Shown one piece after another: positions 1-12,013 of a DNA stretch of 64,000 bases. Each line of letters starts with the position of its first letter. Position 1 is the stretch's first letter. A model generated the notes under the pieces. That model was not told where the DNA came from and ran no database searches. It saw only the letters and a program-made list of their open reading frames with translations. Source of the DNA: PALSA-1004 sp963804885 (GTDB taxonomy: Bacteria; Pseudomonadota; Gammaproteobacteria; Burkholderiales; SG8-41). Position numbers and translations under genes: made by a program. The stretch covers positions 1 to 64,000 of the forward strand of contig CAWDSF010000015.1 of assembly GCA_963804885.1 (NCBI GenBank), given 5' to 3'.

Positions 1-306
1 CAGTGGGAAGGCTCGACGCTACCGGAGATGCAGCTGCGCGATCCTCGATCTCTATGCCAGGCGCCAGACCGAGAAATGGACGGTGTCGCCGCCGGGGCGG
101 CGAGAGCTATGTCGAGGTCCAGGCGCGGAATGCAGGATTGGTACGCGTCAGTGGCGGCGGACACCGTCGCGGTGGCGCATGGCGGCACGGCGAGGGCCCT
201 GATGGTGGCGCTCGGTATCGAGACGCCGCTCAGTGCCGCGGACCTGACCATCGAGCAGGGGGCGGTTTACGTCTTCCGCGATGCGGGGCTGCGGAAGTAT
301 AGTTAA
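1..306 (+). CDS. Histidine phosphatase family protein, C-terminal part (frameshifted)
   Basis: This is the last ~100 residues of a phosphoglycerate-mutase-like (histidine phosphatase) protein cut by the window start. The visible family feature is the C-terminal catalytic histidine motif VAVAHGGTARAL near the end, followed by a short tail ending ...FRDAGLRKYS and a stop at 304-306. Reading from the window edge, family-like sequence (LYARRQTEKWTVSPPG, then GESYVEVQAR, then MQDWYASVAADT) lies in three frames, so indels near 98-102 and 136-140 are needed. It sits 72 bp upstream of aroC; my recollection is that Bradyrhizobium-type genomes have fabI, a histidine phosphatase and aroC together. The substrate cannot be told. 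Confidence 0.72.
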   Translation, partial: QWEGSTLPEMQLRDPRSLCQAPDREMDGVAAGAARAMSRSRRGMQDWYASVAADTVAVAHGGTARALMVALGIETPLSAADLTIEQGAVYVFRDAGLRKYS

Positions 307-378
307 GATCGGCTCGAATTTGACCGCGGGGGGCGCCCGCGTTACCACACGGCGCAATCCGGCGATCCCAGGCTGCAA

Positions 379-1465
379 ATGTCCTTCAACACCTTCGGCC
401 ACATGTTCCGGGTCACGACCTTTGGCGAGAGCCACGGGATCGCGATCGGCTGCGTGGTCGATGGCTGCCCGCCGCTGATCCCGCTGACCAACGAGGACAT
501 CCAGCTCGATCTCGATCGCCGCCGTCCCGGCCGGTCGCGCTTCACCACCCAGCGCCAGGAACCGGATGCGGTCAAAATCCTGTCCGGCGTGATGACCATC
601 CCGAGACCGGCGCGCAGGTGACGACGGGAACGCCGATGCGCTTCTGATCGAGAACACCGACCAGCGTTCGAAGGACTATTCCGAGATCAAGGACAAGTTT
701 CGGCCGGGCCATGCCGACTTCACCTATGAAGCCAAATACGGCCTGCGCGATTATCGCGGCGGCTGAGCTTTGGTCGGCGCGCCGAGACCGCGACCCGCGT
801 CGCGGCCGGCGCGATCGCACGAAAATCCTGCCCGACGTGAAAGTGCGCGGCGCCCTGGTGCAGATGGGCCCGCACAAGATCGATCGCGAGAAGTGGGACT
901 GGGACGAGATCGCGCGCAATCCGTTCTTCTGCCCTGGACGGACAAGGCCGCTTTCTTCCGAGCAGTATCTCGCCGCATCCGGAAGAGCGGCTCCTCGATC
1001 GGCGCCGTGATCGAAGTCGTCGCCGAAGGCGTGCCGCCGGGATTGGGCGCGCCGATCTACGCCAAGCTCGACGGTGAACTGGCGGCGGCGATGATGAGCA
1101 TCAACGCGGTGAAGGGTGTCGAGATCGGCGCCGGTTTTGGCGCCGCCGAATTGTTCGGCGAGCAAAACGCCGACGAGATGCGCACCGGCAACAACGGCAC
1201 GCGCTTCCTGTCCAACCATGCCGGCGGCGTTCTCGGAGGCATCTCCACCGGCCAGCCGGTGGTGGTGCGTTCCGCGGTGAAGCCGACGTCGTCGATCCTG
1301 TCGCCGCGCCAGACCGTGGACCGCTAGCAGGGTCACGATACCGACATCATGACCAAGGGCCGCCACGACCCCTGCGTCGGCATCCGTGCGGTGCCGGTGG
1401 GTGAAGCCATGATGGCCTGCGTGCTGGCGGATCATCTGCTGCGCCACCGCGGGCGAGTGGGCTGA
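379..1465 (+). CDS. aroC: Chorismate synthase AroC (frameshifted as read)
   Basis: Chorismate synthase converts 5-enolpyruvylshikimate-3-phosphate to chorismate, using reduced FMN, in the cytoplasm. The start [20 protein letters not shown] is the family N-terminus with its invariant GESHG. Later blocks include [41 protein letters not shown] and the C-terminal [19 protein letters not shown]. The span of 1087 nt matches the ~362-residue family length. Indels near 600-615, 765-780 and 935-980 change frame, and an in-frame TAG near 1326 interrupts the conserved SPRQTVDR...[17 protein letters not shown] block. The family sequence resumes after each break, so sequencing error is more likely than gene decay. 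Identity is certain; the reading frame is not. Confidence 0.93.
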
Positions 1466-1545
1466 CGGCGCGGCCGGCGTCACAAGATTGTAGCCCTTGT
1501 ATCGCCTTGACGCGCGCCGGACTTGCGCAGCAAATGCATGGCGTC

Positions 1546-2729
1546 ATGAACACATCCGAATTGCATCAAATCACCGACTGGCTGATCGACGGCGCAAGGT
1601 CGGTGGTCGACTCGCCGCGGCCATCTCTGAGGTCTGCGAACGGCTGGTGGAGGCTCGACTGCCGCTCTGGCAGGTCAGGCTTTTTCGTTCGAACCCTGCA
1701 TCCCGACATTTTCGGCCGCAACTCTGCTCGGCGACCGGGCGCCGAGGTCGAGTTCGGAACGGTCGATTTCAAGATTCTCAATTCACCGGATTTTCACTCC
1801 AGCCCCGCTGTTCATCGTGTTCCAGCAGGGGCTCGAGGTTCGTGCCCGCATGGACGACCCGCAGAGCAAGCGCTTTCCGATCGTCGAGGACATGCGCGCC
1901 GAAGGCGTCACGGATTATGTCGCGCTGCCGCTGTTGTTTACGGACGGCGCCGTGCACGCGTCGAGCTGGTCCACCAAGCAGCCGGGCGGTTTCACAGATG
2001 AACAATTGGCGGCGTTGCGACAAATAACGACGCCGCTGTCACGGGTGATCGAGATCATCAGTTTACGCCGGCAGGCCTGGAGCCTGCTCGATACCTATGT
2101 CGGCAACCGTGCCGGTGAGCGGATCATGGGCGGACAGATCCGCCGCGGCCACACCAAATCGATGAATGCTGCGATCTGGCTGTCGGATCTGCGCGGCTTT
2201 ACCGCGCTGTCCGACCGTTTGCCGTCCGAAACGTGGTCGACATTCTCAATCTGTATTTCGACTGCCAGGTCGCCTCGATCCGCTCCCATGGCGGTGAAGT
2301 CCTGAAATATATGGGCGACGGATTGCTCGCGGTGTTTCCGATCGACGAATACGTCGACGACGAACAGAAGGTCTGTTCGCGCGTGCTCGAAGCCGCCCAA
2401 CAGTCGCGTGCCAGCGTCGCGGAACTGCAATACCCGATCGGGGATACGATCGAACGTTTTCGTTTCGGTGTCGCCCTGCATGTCGGCGAATTCTCTACGG
2501 CAATATCGGCGGCGGCAATCGGCTCGACTTCACCTGTATCGGTCCTGCCGTCAATCTCGCCGCGCGGCTGGAAAAGATCGCCAGCCGTCTCCGCCGCACG
2601 GTGGTGGCATCCGAAGGCTTCGCCGGCATCTGCCGGGGAGGGTGGAGCGATCTCGGCGAGTTTCCGATCGCCGGCTTCTCGAAGGCGGAGCGTGTCTTCG
2701 GGTTGGTCGACGAATCGCCGGCGCCGTGA
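1546..2729 (+). CDS. Adenylate/guanylate cyclase, class III (frameshifted)
   Basis: About 390 residues. The N-terminal half (MNTSELHQITDWLIDGAR..., then QQGLEVRARMDDPQSKRFPI) is a GAF-like sensory region of a type common in Bradyrhizobium. The C-terminal half is a class III nucleotide cyclase catalytic domain. WLSDLRGFTALSD carries the first metal aspartate, LKYMGDGLLAVF the second, and NRLDFTCIGPAVNLAARLE is the conserved core. There are no membrane segments, so it should be cytoplasmic, making cAMP (or cGMP). Frame changes near 1600, 1680, 1795, 2225 and 2500 split it; each side continues the same family sequence. The start is the ATG giving MNTSELHQ. Cyclase assignment is firm; substrate and signal are unknown. 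Confidence 0.88.
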
Positions 2730-2799
2730 CGCGGAAATGACGTGACAGGCTGAACGAGTTGGCGTGCACAGCGGCGCTTTAAGAAAGCGTTAACCATGT

Positions 2800-3981
2800 T
2801 TGTTCATCAGTTACTCATCATTTCTCGCACCGGAGCGCGCCTTCGTGTCGATCTCGGTCGGATCAAACACAGCTTCCCATCGCAGCCATTCCGCTAACGC
2901 CAACAGTGCAGACAATGCAGGGTCGAAAGCCCAACCCAAGGCAGCCGACACCACCGACAGGTCATCGTCCTCGTCAACCTCGGTCACTTTGTCCGACGAG
3001 GCCAAGGCTTTTCTGGCGCGAAAGGCAGCGGCAGCCGACGGCGATCAACCTTCGGTCGCGAACCTGACCACGAACGCGCGCGCCTGGTTCGACCAGCAAT
3101 ACGCCTCGCTCGGCATATCGTCTGCGATGCTCGACGGGCAGGTCGCGGTCGATCTTTCCCGTCAATCGCGCGCGACCTTGTCGGTGGTAGCTGATAATGC
3201 GCAGAGCCAGTTCACGCCGGACGAGGTGACGGCGGCTGCAAAGATATTGCAGTCGCGATTTGACGACGCCATGGCGCCGCATGTCGCGATCGCGCGCCAT
3301 ACCGGCGATTACGCGAGCCTTTACACTGCAGCGTCGGATTATCTCGATAAGGCGGGCGCTGCCGAGAAGGCAACTCGAATCTGGAAGGATCAGAAACAGG
3401 CGGTGTTGGAAGGCCTGGCTGCCGCCCATGCGAGCTTTGGGAAGGCGCCTGCGACAGGCAATGACAACGATCCCGTGGCGCTGCTCGACAAGACGTCGGT
3501 TCAGACGCCGCCAGCCGCCGGTTCGACCCGGATGCACTGGCGTCCAACGCGCGAGCGATGCTTGATGCGCAGGCGGGCGACGCCAAGGACAACGGCAAGG
3601 AACTGGTTTTCGCCGCGGGCAGGCAGACCGGACAACAAGTCGATTTCACCGACTTCGACAATGGGACACCTTGGCCGTCATGGCGTTGAACAAGGATTCT
3701 TCGTTCTCCGCGCAGGAAGCAAGCGCTGCGAAGGCGGAGCTTTCAATCAGCGCACGCGGAGCAGTATCCTGAATGCGTTTGATCCGTCCAGCGGCGGTGG
3801 CGGGCAGGGCAGCAGCATCGCGCTGCTTCAGCAATATGCGAGCATGAGCCCGGAGGAGCGAAGCGTGCTCGGCTTTACCGATGATTTCGCCAACAAGATT
3901 GCGCAGAACTACCGCACGATGTCGTCGATCCAGAGCAGTTTCGGCTCCAGCTCGAGCGGCGGGTTGGCCGCCTATCTCTGA
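2800..3981 (+). CDS. Hypothetical protein, alphaproteobacterial type (frameshifted)
   Basis: I do not recognise a named family. The first ~40 residues are rich in Ser, Ala, Asn and Lys and look disordered. A helical region follows (SDEAKAFLARKAAA, then NARAWFDQQYASLGISSAML and ATRIWKDQKQAVLEGLAAAH). The C-terminus has a Gly/Ser-rich tail (GSSSSGGLAAYL). Composition suggests a secreted or surface-associated helical protein, but no signal peptide is clear. Frames change near 3515 and again near 3650-3760; the continuous product would be about 390 residues. A GTG at 2845 with GGAG nine bases upstream is a plausible alternative start. It follows the cyclase on the same strand by 70 bp. Confidence 0.6.
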   Translation: MFISYSSFLAPERAFVSISVGSNTASHRSHSANANSADNAGSKAQPKAADTTDRSSSSSTSVTLSDEAKAFLARKAAAADGDQPSVANLTTNARAWFDQQYASLGISSAMLDGQVAVDLSRQSRATLSVVADNAQSQFTPDEVTAAAKILQSRFDDAMAPHVAIARHTGDYASLYTAASDYLDKAGAAEKATRIWKDQKQAVLEGLAAAHASFGKAPATGNDNDPVALLDKTSVQTPPAAGSTRMHWRPTRERCLMRRRATPRTTARNWFSPRAGRPDNKSISPTSTMGHLGRHGVEQGFFVLRAGSKRCEGGAFNQRTRSSILNAFDPSSGGGGQGSSIALLQQYASMSPEERSVLGFTDDFANKIAQNYRTMSSIQSSFGSSSSGGLAAYL

Positions 3982-3996
3982 CGTTGTGATCGCCCG

Positions 3997-4301
3997 CTAT
4001 TCCTCGGGCTCGGTGGTGAACAGCAGCGGATAGCCCTGGCGCGGCCGGCGTCGGTGGCGCGTGTCGCCTTGGTCTCGGCGACGTCCTTGGTGAACACAGC
4101 GACGACGCAGACGCCACGCCGGTGCGCCGTGATCATGACCTTGTGGGCCTGGTCCTCGGTCATGCGAAATTCGGCCTTCAGCACCGTGACGACGAATTCG
4201 CGCGGCGTGTAATCGTCGTTGACGAGGATGACCTTGTGCAGGCGCGGCCGTTCGGTCTTGGTTTTGACCTTCGTTTTTGGCTTGGCAACGGTATCGATCA
4301 T
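3997..4301 (-). CDS. clpS: ATP-dependent Clp protease adaptor ClpS (frameshifted near the 3' end)
   Basis: ClpS binds N-degron substrates and hands them to ClpA(P) in the cytoplasm. The ~100-residue product starts MIDTVAKPKTKVKTKTERP, a Lys-rich flexible N-terminus. It continues with the core LHKVILVNDDYTPREFVV, in which the NDD segment forms the N-degron pocket, and KVMITAHRRGVCVVAVFTKDVAETK. The last ~13 codons (GYPLLFTTEPEE) are in another frame because of an indel near 4040. It converges with the hypothetical gene ending at 3981. The family fit and length leave little doubt. Confidence 0.92.
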
Positions 4302-4349
4302 TCCAATAACGTCTCCCCGAAGCGAACGGAGTGACGGGCCGCACCTCGA

Positions 4350-4911
4350 TTAGCTGGCGCGGCAGTCCGCCAGACGTTGCGTCATGCTCTGATCGCCGCG
4401 GCTGACGGCCGTCTCGATCAGTTTACAGGCTCCGGGCCGGTCCTGAAACTGGGCGCTTTGCGAGAGTTTTAGGCCGATCAGCGCGGCCATAGCGCCCGGC
4501 TCATCCAGTTCCGCGGCCTCGACCGCATCGTAGAGCACGCGCTTGGGATTGTTGATCCGCACCTCGGGACTCGCGGCCAATAGCCCGAGTACCTGGATGC
4601 GGGCCTTGAAATCATAGGTGCTGGCAATGTCGAGCAAGCGCACTGCTTCCTGAACGTCGCGAGGCACCAGCCTGCCTTCGAGCGTGAGCCGCCCCCGCAT
4701 GCCGTCTGCCATCCAGCTATCCGAAGCGCCCTTGAGCAGCGATAGCGCACGCTTGCAGATGGCCGGACCACCTTCGCCCGCGATCAGCATTTGCGTCAGC
4801 GGAACGGTGGCGCCGCCGGGATCGGGACGGCGGGGATTCCTCCAGCAACGCCCGCGCGCGTACCGGATCGTTCTTGCGAATGGCGATCGCCAATACCTTG
4901 TAATCTTCGAC
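4350..4911 (-). CDS. Repeat-type hypothetical protein (Sel1/TPR-like), N-terminus lost at chimeric join
   Basis: The C-terminal ~185 residues of an alphaproteobacterial helical-repeat protein. Recognisable helix pairs include DYKVLAIAIRKNDPVRARALLEE, ALSLLKGASDSWMADGM, VQEAVRLLDIASTYDFKARI and VRINNPKRVLYDAVEAAELDEPGAMAALIG, the style of Sel1/TPR solenoids. An indel near 4835-4841 splits the frame between LLEES and PDPGGATVPL. Sequence of this type stops at about 4911, exactly where an unrelated plus-strand fragment starts. No start codon belongs to it. It probably scaffolds protein-protein contacts; no specific role can be given. Confidence 0.55.
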
Positions 4912-4917
4912 GCCATG
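4903..4917. other. Putative chimeric join between segment A and segment B
   Basis: Minus-strand coding sequence of the repeat protein (VEDYKVLAIAIRKN, beginning near 4911) and plus-strand coding sequence of a metallo-beta-lactamase-fold protein (DAMYLFADAIS, beginning near 4909) abut head to head. Each lacks its own N-terminus. Two genes both losing their 5' ends at the same ~10 bp point is what a breakpoint between unrelated fragments looks like. Gene content changes from Bradyrhizobium-like to betaproteobacterial across it. Confidence 0.7.
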
Positions 4918-5160
4918 TACCTCTTTGCCGATGCGATCTCCGTCAAGGCGGACTGGGGACATTCGAGCAACGTGATCGGTGTCGAGATCTGCCAGTCCGC
5001 GCGCGCGAAGCGTCTCGCGCTGTACCATCACGAGCCCGCGTACGATGATGGCCGTATTGCGGCCGTGCTCGAGGAGACCCGGCGGTTCGAGCAGATCACG
5101 CGTGATGGTCATCTTCTGGATGTCATCGCCGCATACGACGGACTCGAGCTCGAGGTTTGA
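4912..5160 (+). CDS. MBL-fold metal-dependent hydrolase, C-terminal fragment
   Basis: About 83 residues ending in a stop at 5158-5160. The motifs WGHSSNVIGVEICQSARAK and KRLALYHHEPAYDD match the C-terminal metal-site region of the beta-lactamase-superfamily group (class I type), where GHS and YHHEP/FHHDP carry metal-binding or active-site histidines. The N-terminal HxHxDH part is absent because the sequence is cut at the join at about 4910. The intact protein would be a cytoplasmic hydrolase of unknown substrate. This fragment marks the beginning of segment B. Confidence 0.65.
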   Translation, partial: AMYLFADAISVKADWGHSSNVIGVEICQSARAKRLALYHHEPAYDDGRIAAVLEETRRFEQITRDGHLLDVIAAYDGLELEV

Positions 5161-5216
5161 TGACTGAGTTCGCAGCGGCAGCTCGGTGAATTCGTATGAT
5201 TCGACTGATCCGACGT

Positions 5217-6131
5217 TTACTCACCCTGTTCGACGCGATTCTCGAGCACACCGATATCCGAAATTTCGATGCGCACAACGTCGCCCGGCTTGAGAAACGT
5301 TCCCTTAGGCCGCCCAACGCCAGCCGGCGTGCCGGTTGCGATTACGTCACCGGGCAATAACGTCATGCGGCGGCTCAAATACTCGATGAGCTCCGGCACA
5401 TTGAAGATGAGACTCGACACGTGCGCGTCCTGTTTCTTATCGCCATTGACCCACAACTGCAGATGACACTGCGTGTGATCGGCGATTTCGTCGGCGGGCG
5501 TGATCCATGGTCCCATCGGCGCCGATGTTTCAAAGTTCTTGTGGCCGAACCAGTCGCTGACCCAGCGCGGCCAGTCGGCGCGCCGGCTTAAGTTGCGCGC
5601 AGAGACGTCGTTCATGATCGTGTAACCCGCAACGTACTGCATCGCGTTGTCAACACTGACATTGCGGGCGCGTTTGCCGATTACCACTGCAAACTCGCCT
5701 TCCCAGTCGACTTTGTCTGAAACGTTCGGCAGCCTGATCGCATCGCCGGGTCCAATCACGCAATGCGGGCCTGACTTCAGAAAGAGATAAGGCTGCGTCG
5801 TCGCCTTGTCGACGCCTTTCTTTTCCGCAGACATTTCTTCCGCGTGGTCCATGTAGTTCGCGCCGGTGCAATAAATCGCAGGCGGATAAAGCAGCGGAGC
5901 GAGCAAGCGCACGCTGGCAAGCGGGAGTATTTGAGATGGCGGTGCATCCGCCAGCGCATGCAGTGCCGGCCGGGCTGCATCCCAGGCGCCCAGTATGCTC
6001 AGCGTCGAGACGGTCCACGCTTTGTCCGGCAGCGCTCGCTGCAGATCGATGACGCTATTGCCGCCGACCAGAATTCCTGCGCGCGCTTCGCCGCTGTCAC
6101 CTGCGTAATTCAACAATCGAAAACTACCCAT
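5217..6131 (-). CDS. Fumarylacetoacetate hydrolase (FAH) family protein
   Basis: A 304-residue cytoplasmic protein of the FAH superfamily, whose members hydrolyse or decarboxylate acylpyruvates and related oxo acids with Mg2+. The family core is clear: PPAIYCTGANYMDHAEEM, the metal-ligand region VDWEGEFAVVIGKRARNV, GYTIMNDVSARNLS and the C-terminal LLPGDVIATGTPAGVG. The start MGSFRLLNYAG is a usual N-terminus for the group. It lies 67 bp downstream of dnaE2 on the same strand and is probably not part of the SOS unit. The substrate cannot be deduced; an acylpyruvase or 2-hydroxyhepta-diene-dioate isomerase-like activity is possible. Confidence 0.85.
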   Translation of the reverse strand: MGSFRLLNYAGDSGEARAGILVGGNSVIDLQRALPDKAWTVSTLSILGAWDAARPALHALADAPPSQILPLASVRLLAPLLYPPAIYCTGANYMDHAEEMSAEKKGVDKATTQPYLFLKSGPHCVIGPGDAIRLPNVSDKVDWEGEFAVVIGKRARNVSVDNAMQYVAGYTIMNDVSARNLSRRADWPRWVSDWFGHKNFETSAPMGPWITPADEIADHTQCHLQLWVNGDKKQDAHVSSLIFNVPELIEYLSRRMTLLPGDVIATGTPAGVGRPKGTFLKPGDVVRIEISDIGVLENRVEQGE

Positions 6132-6198
6132 TTGATCGAGCCCTTTTATAATTGCGCAGCGCCGTTATCCGCTGTGATGATAGCGCGGCTGCGCGCAA

Positions 6199-9279
<3,081 letters not shown>

Positions 9280-9285
9280 CGCGCA

Positions 9286-10710
9286 TCAGCCAAAAATGCC
9301 GTGCAGATACCAGCCGCCCACACGCCGCTCTCGATAAATCCACAACGTTGCGTGATCGGGTGTCTGCGCAACGAAATAATCGCGTTTAATATCGTCGCTG
9401 TCCCACCAGCCCGACTCGATGCGCTCAGGTCCCGCCAGCAGCGCGAGCGCCGACTCGCGGTAATGCGGCTTGTCCGAAATCTCGCGCAGCGCCTGCGGCT
9501 GATCGAGCAGCCACAGCGGTCGCGCACCGCGGGTGGGCGCATCACTCGCCGTCGCAGGCTCGGTCTTGTGCCACGCATGCTCAGGCCGATGGTCGGCATC
9601 CGCCGACAATCCGTGTACGGCGTCCGCGCCGAGCCGCGCGCGCAGACGCTCGACTAATTTCTGCCATTCACCCTGCGTATGTGCGTGGTCTGTAAAAAGC
9701 TCGCGGTTTTCTTCTGCAAGCGCAAGGATATCGTCGGCCTCGATGCGCAGCGCATGCACCGGCGCTGTCAATGCAACTGTCGCGAGACGCTCGCGCACCA
9801 GCAGCGTGAGATGCGCGTTATCGCGCGTCGGCGCTACCAGTCCGATATTCAGAATCGTGTCTGCAGCGCGCTCAGCAGACAGCGTGAGTTTGAAACGCTG
9901 AATGCCGCCGTTGCGCGCGGTCAAGTATCCCGCGAGCTGGCCGAGCAGTCGCTTCGCCGCAAACAACAATGCTTCAGAGTTCGAAACTGGTGCGGCAAGC
10001 TCGAGCTCACTTGCGAACTGCGCGGGCGGCACAAAAAATTTGCGCGGCGCCGGCTGCCTGCCCAATGCGCGATCGACCGTGTCGAGCAGCGGACGCCCGC
10101 AGCGTCGAGCGAGCCCGTCGCGCGGCAGCGCGAGAAGATCGCCGATGGATTTAACGCCGACCGCCTGCAGCGTTTGCATGGTACGTGCATCGCATTCCAG
10201 CGCACGCAGCGGCAGCGTAGCGATAATCGCTTCGAGCGCACGCTTGGAATTGACGATTTTTTGCACGCCTGCGCGCGCCAGCAGCAGCGCTGCAGTGGCG
10301 GTCGGCGCGCATGCCATGCTGACCGAATAGCCCATCTCATCGAGCCCGATTTTAAGCGCCTGTAATATGGGCCGGATGCCGCCCAGCAGCCGCAGGCTGC
10401 CTTCGATGTCGAGCAGTAATGCGCGCGGCGCTTCTATCGAAACATTGGGCGTGAATTGTCCCGCCCATGCGGCGAGCGTATCGAGCGCAGAAATTTCCGC
10501 GGCGGCATCGCGCGCACGGTAATTGAGCTGCGGCGCCAGCGCGCACGCAGCCGACAGGCGCATGCCATTGCGCACGCCGAACGCCTGCGCCTCATGATTG
10601 CAGACGACGACATCATGGGCGCCGGCGATTGCCCACGGCTCACTATGCGTCGAGACTTGCGGGAATGCTTCGAGCGGCAGGCAGGGAAAATCCAGAGCGA
10701 TCCATAACAT
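9286..10710 (-). CDS. imuB: ImuB, inactive Y-family polymerase-like protein
   Basis: A 474-residue Y-family-like protein that in known systems bridges the beta clamp, ImuA and DnaE2 in the mutasome. The chosen start gives MLWIALDFPCLPLEAFPQ. Y-family enzymes have an acidic catalytic pair in this region (IDLD/DCFFASVE); here the sequence is IALDFPCLPLEAF, as expected for catalytically inert ImuB. Further features are AVGVKSIGDLLALPRDGLARR (helix-hairpin-helix) and a long C-terminal tail with ...DDIKRDYFVAQTPDHATLWIYRERR. The 5' end overlaps imuA by 68 bp. An in-frame upstream start at 10749 is less likely because its N-terminus does not match the family. Confidence 0.93.
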   Translation of the reverse strand: MLWIALDFPCLPLEAFPQVSTHSEPWAIAGAHDVVVCNHEAQAFGVRNGMRLSAACALAPQLNYRARDAAAEISALDTLAAWAGQFTPNVSIEAPRALLLDIEGSLRLLGGIRPILQALKIGLDEMGYSVSMACAPTATAALLLARAGVQKIVNSKRALEAIIATLPLRALECDARTMQTLQAVGVKSIGDLLALPRDGLARRCGRPLLDTVDRALGRQPAPRKFFVPPAQFASELELAAPVSNSEALLFAAKRLLGQLAGYLTARNGGIQRFKLTLSAERAADTILNIGLVAPTRDNAHLTLLVRERLATVALTAPVHALRIEADDILALAEENRELFTDHAHTQGEWQKLVERLRARLGADAVHGLSADADHRPEHAWHKTEPATASDAPTRGARPLWLLDQPQALREISDKPHYRESALALLAGPERIESGWWDSDDIKRDYFVAQTPDHATLWIYRERRVGGWYLHGIFG

Positions 10711-11374
10711 GAGTATCTGGCCATAATTTGGCCGCCCGTCGCGCAGCAACGACAGGCGAGTGCAGCAGGATGGGCGCGGCGAGGGCGGCGCCGCGGCGTT
10801 TTAAGATGCGCACGGCAAGATGGCCGTGCCACGTGTGCAGACTCAGTCGCAGCGCCGCGCACGTAGTCTCACGAGCTGCGTCAGGCAGACGAAACAGCAC
10901 CGCCATTACGCAATTGCCTTCAGCCGCAATCTGTAAACGGCGCAGTTCAGTGTATTTGACGCTGCCCGGCCATGCGAGCACCGCACCGCACGCGTTGGAG
11001 CGCAGCGCCTGCTCGGTTGCCCACAGCGTTTCCCGTGCGCTGCGAGTGGTAACGATGATCAGGTGCGCGAGATCGATGCCGGCCGCGGCGAGCGCTGGGG
11101 CGTACGGCAGATGAGGCGGCGCAATCCAGACGCACATGCGCTTTTGCGCAGACAACGCGGCGAGCGCGCAGCCGAGTATGCGCAGTTCACCGATGCCTTC
11201 GTGCTGCGGCAAAATTTCAGTGAGCGCCGCCGTCGGCCAGCCGCCGCCCGGCAGCTCCGCATCCAGCGCGCTGAAACCCGTCGGCACACTCGGGCTGTCG
11301 ACCCGGCTCAAGCGGTCGCCGCGCCAGATCGCGGGATGATGCAGGAGTGCGTCGAGCGCGGCGCTCATCGACAT
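10643..11374 (-). CDS. imuA: ImuA, translesion synthesis accessory protein
   Basis: A 243-residue RecA/SulA-like protein of the mutasome. The N-terminal signature PTGFSALDAELPGGGWPTAALTE is the RecA-like segment in which the Walker A is degenerate. Next come EGIGELRILGCALAALSAQKR and CVWIAPPHLPYAPALAAAGID, both typical of ImuA. It lies 26 bp after lexA and overlaps imuB by 68 bp, so the three genes are one transcript. Known ImuA binds RecA and ImuB; the same role is inferred here. Confidence 0.92.
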   Translation of the reverse strand: MSMSAALDALLHHPAIWRGDRLSRVDSPSVPTGFSALDAELPGGGWPTAALTEILPQHEGIGELRILGCALAALSAQKRMCVWIAPPHLPYAPALAAAGIDLAHLIIVTTRSARETLWATEQALRSNACGAVLAWPGSVKYTELRRLQIAAEGNCVMAVLFRLPDAARETTCAALRLSLHTWHGHLAVRILKRRGAALAAPILLHSPVVAARRAAKLWPDTHVMDRSGFSLPAARSIPASLDA

Positions 11375-11400
11375 ATGCGCGTGCAGTGCGTTGCAACTGC

Positions 11401-12003
11401 TTACAGCGCCCTGTCATTGCGAATGACGCCGACCGCGAGGCCCTCGATAGTGAGTGGCGTGCTGCGCAGATCGACTTCGATAATTTTGAAGGCGGGATTT
11501 TCAGGCACCAGCTGTACCTGATGACCACGGCGCCGGAAGCGCTTCACGGTAACCTCATCGTGCAGCCGTGCTACGACGACCTGGCCTGAACGCGCTTCGG
11601 TCGTGCGATGTACAGCGAGCAGGTCGCCATCGAGTATGCCGGCGTCGCGCATGCTCAAGCCGCGTACTTTCAGCAGATAATCGGCGCGCGGCTTGAAGAG
11701 CTGCGGATCGAGCTGGAAGTGCGTTTCGACGTTTTCAATAGCAAGCAGCGGACTACCCGCGGCGACGCGCCCGATCAGCGGCAATCCGGACGCCTGTTTC
11801 AGACGAATACCGCGCGAAGCGCCGGCCAGCATTTCGATGGCGCCTTTGCGTTCGAGCGTGCGCAGATGTTCCTCGGCGGCGTTCGGCGAATTGAATCCCA
11901 TGACGCGGCAGATATCGGCGCGCGTCGGCGGAAACCCCGAGTCGTCCATGAAGTCGCGGATCATCGTCAGGATTTCCTGCTGGCGTTTGGTCAGATCTTC
12001 CAT
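11401..12003 (-). CDS. lexA: LexA repressor (cassette-associated)
   Basis: A 200-residue SOS repressor. The N-terminal winged helix-turn-helix is intact (LTKRQQEILTMIRDFMDDSGFPPTRADI, then NAAEEHLRTLERKGAI). The self-cleavage site is Ala82-Gly83 in GRVAAGSP, and the Ser-Lys dyad is Ser117 (RGLSMRD) and Lys154 (VTVKRF), so it should be cleavable by RecA-stimulated autoproteolysis. GGAAAGG stands about 7 bases before the ATG. It heads lexA-imuA-imuB-dnaE2, the cassette known from pseudomonads and many betaproteobacteria. Whether it is the only LexA of the genome cannot be seen. Confidence 0.96.
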   Translation of the reverse strand: MEDLTKRQQEILTMIRDFMDDSGFPPTRADICRVMGFNSPNAAEEHLRTLERKGAIEMLAGASRGIRLKQASGLPLIGRVAAGSPLLAIENVETHFQLDPQLFKPRADYLLKVRGLSMRDAGILDGDLLAVHRTTEARSGQVVVARLHDEVTVKRFRRRGHQVQLVPENPAFKIIEVDLRSTPLTIEGLAVGVIRNDRAL

Positions 12004-12013
12004 CGCGGCCTTT

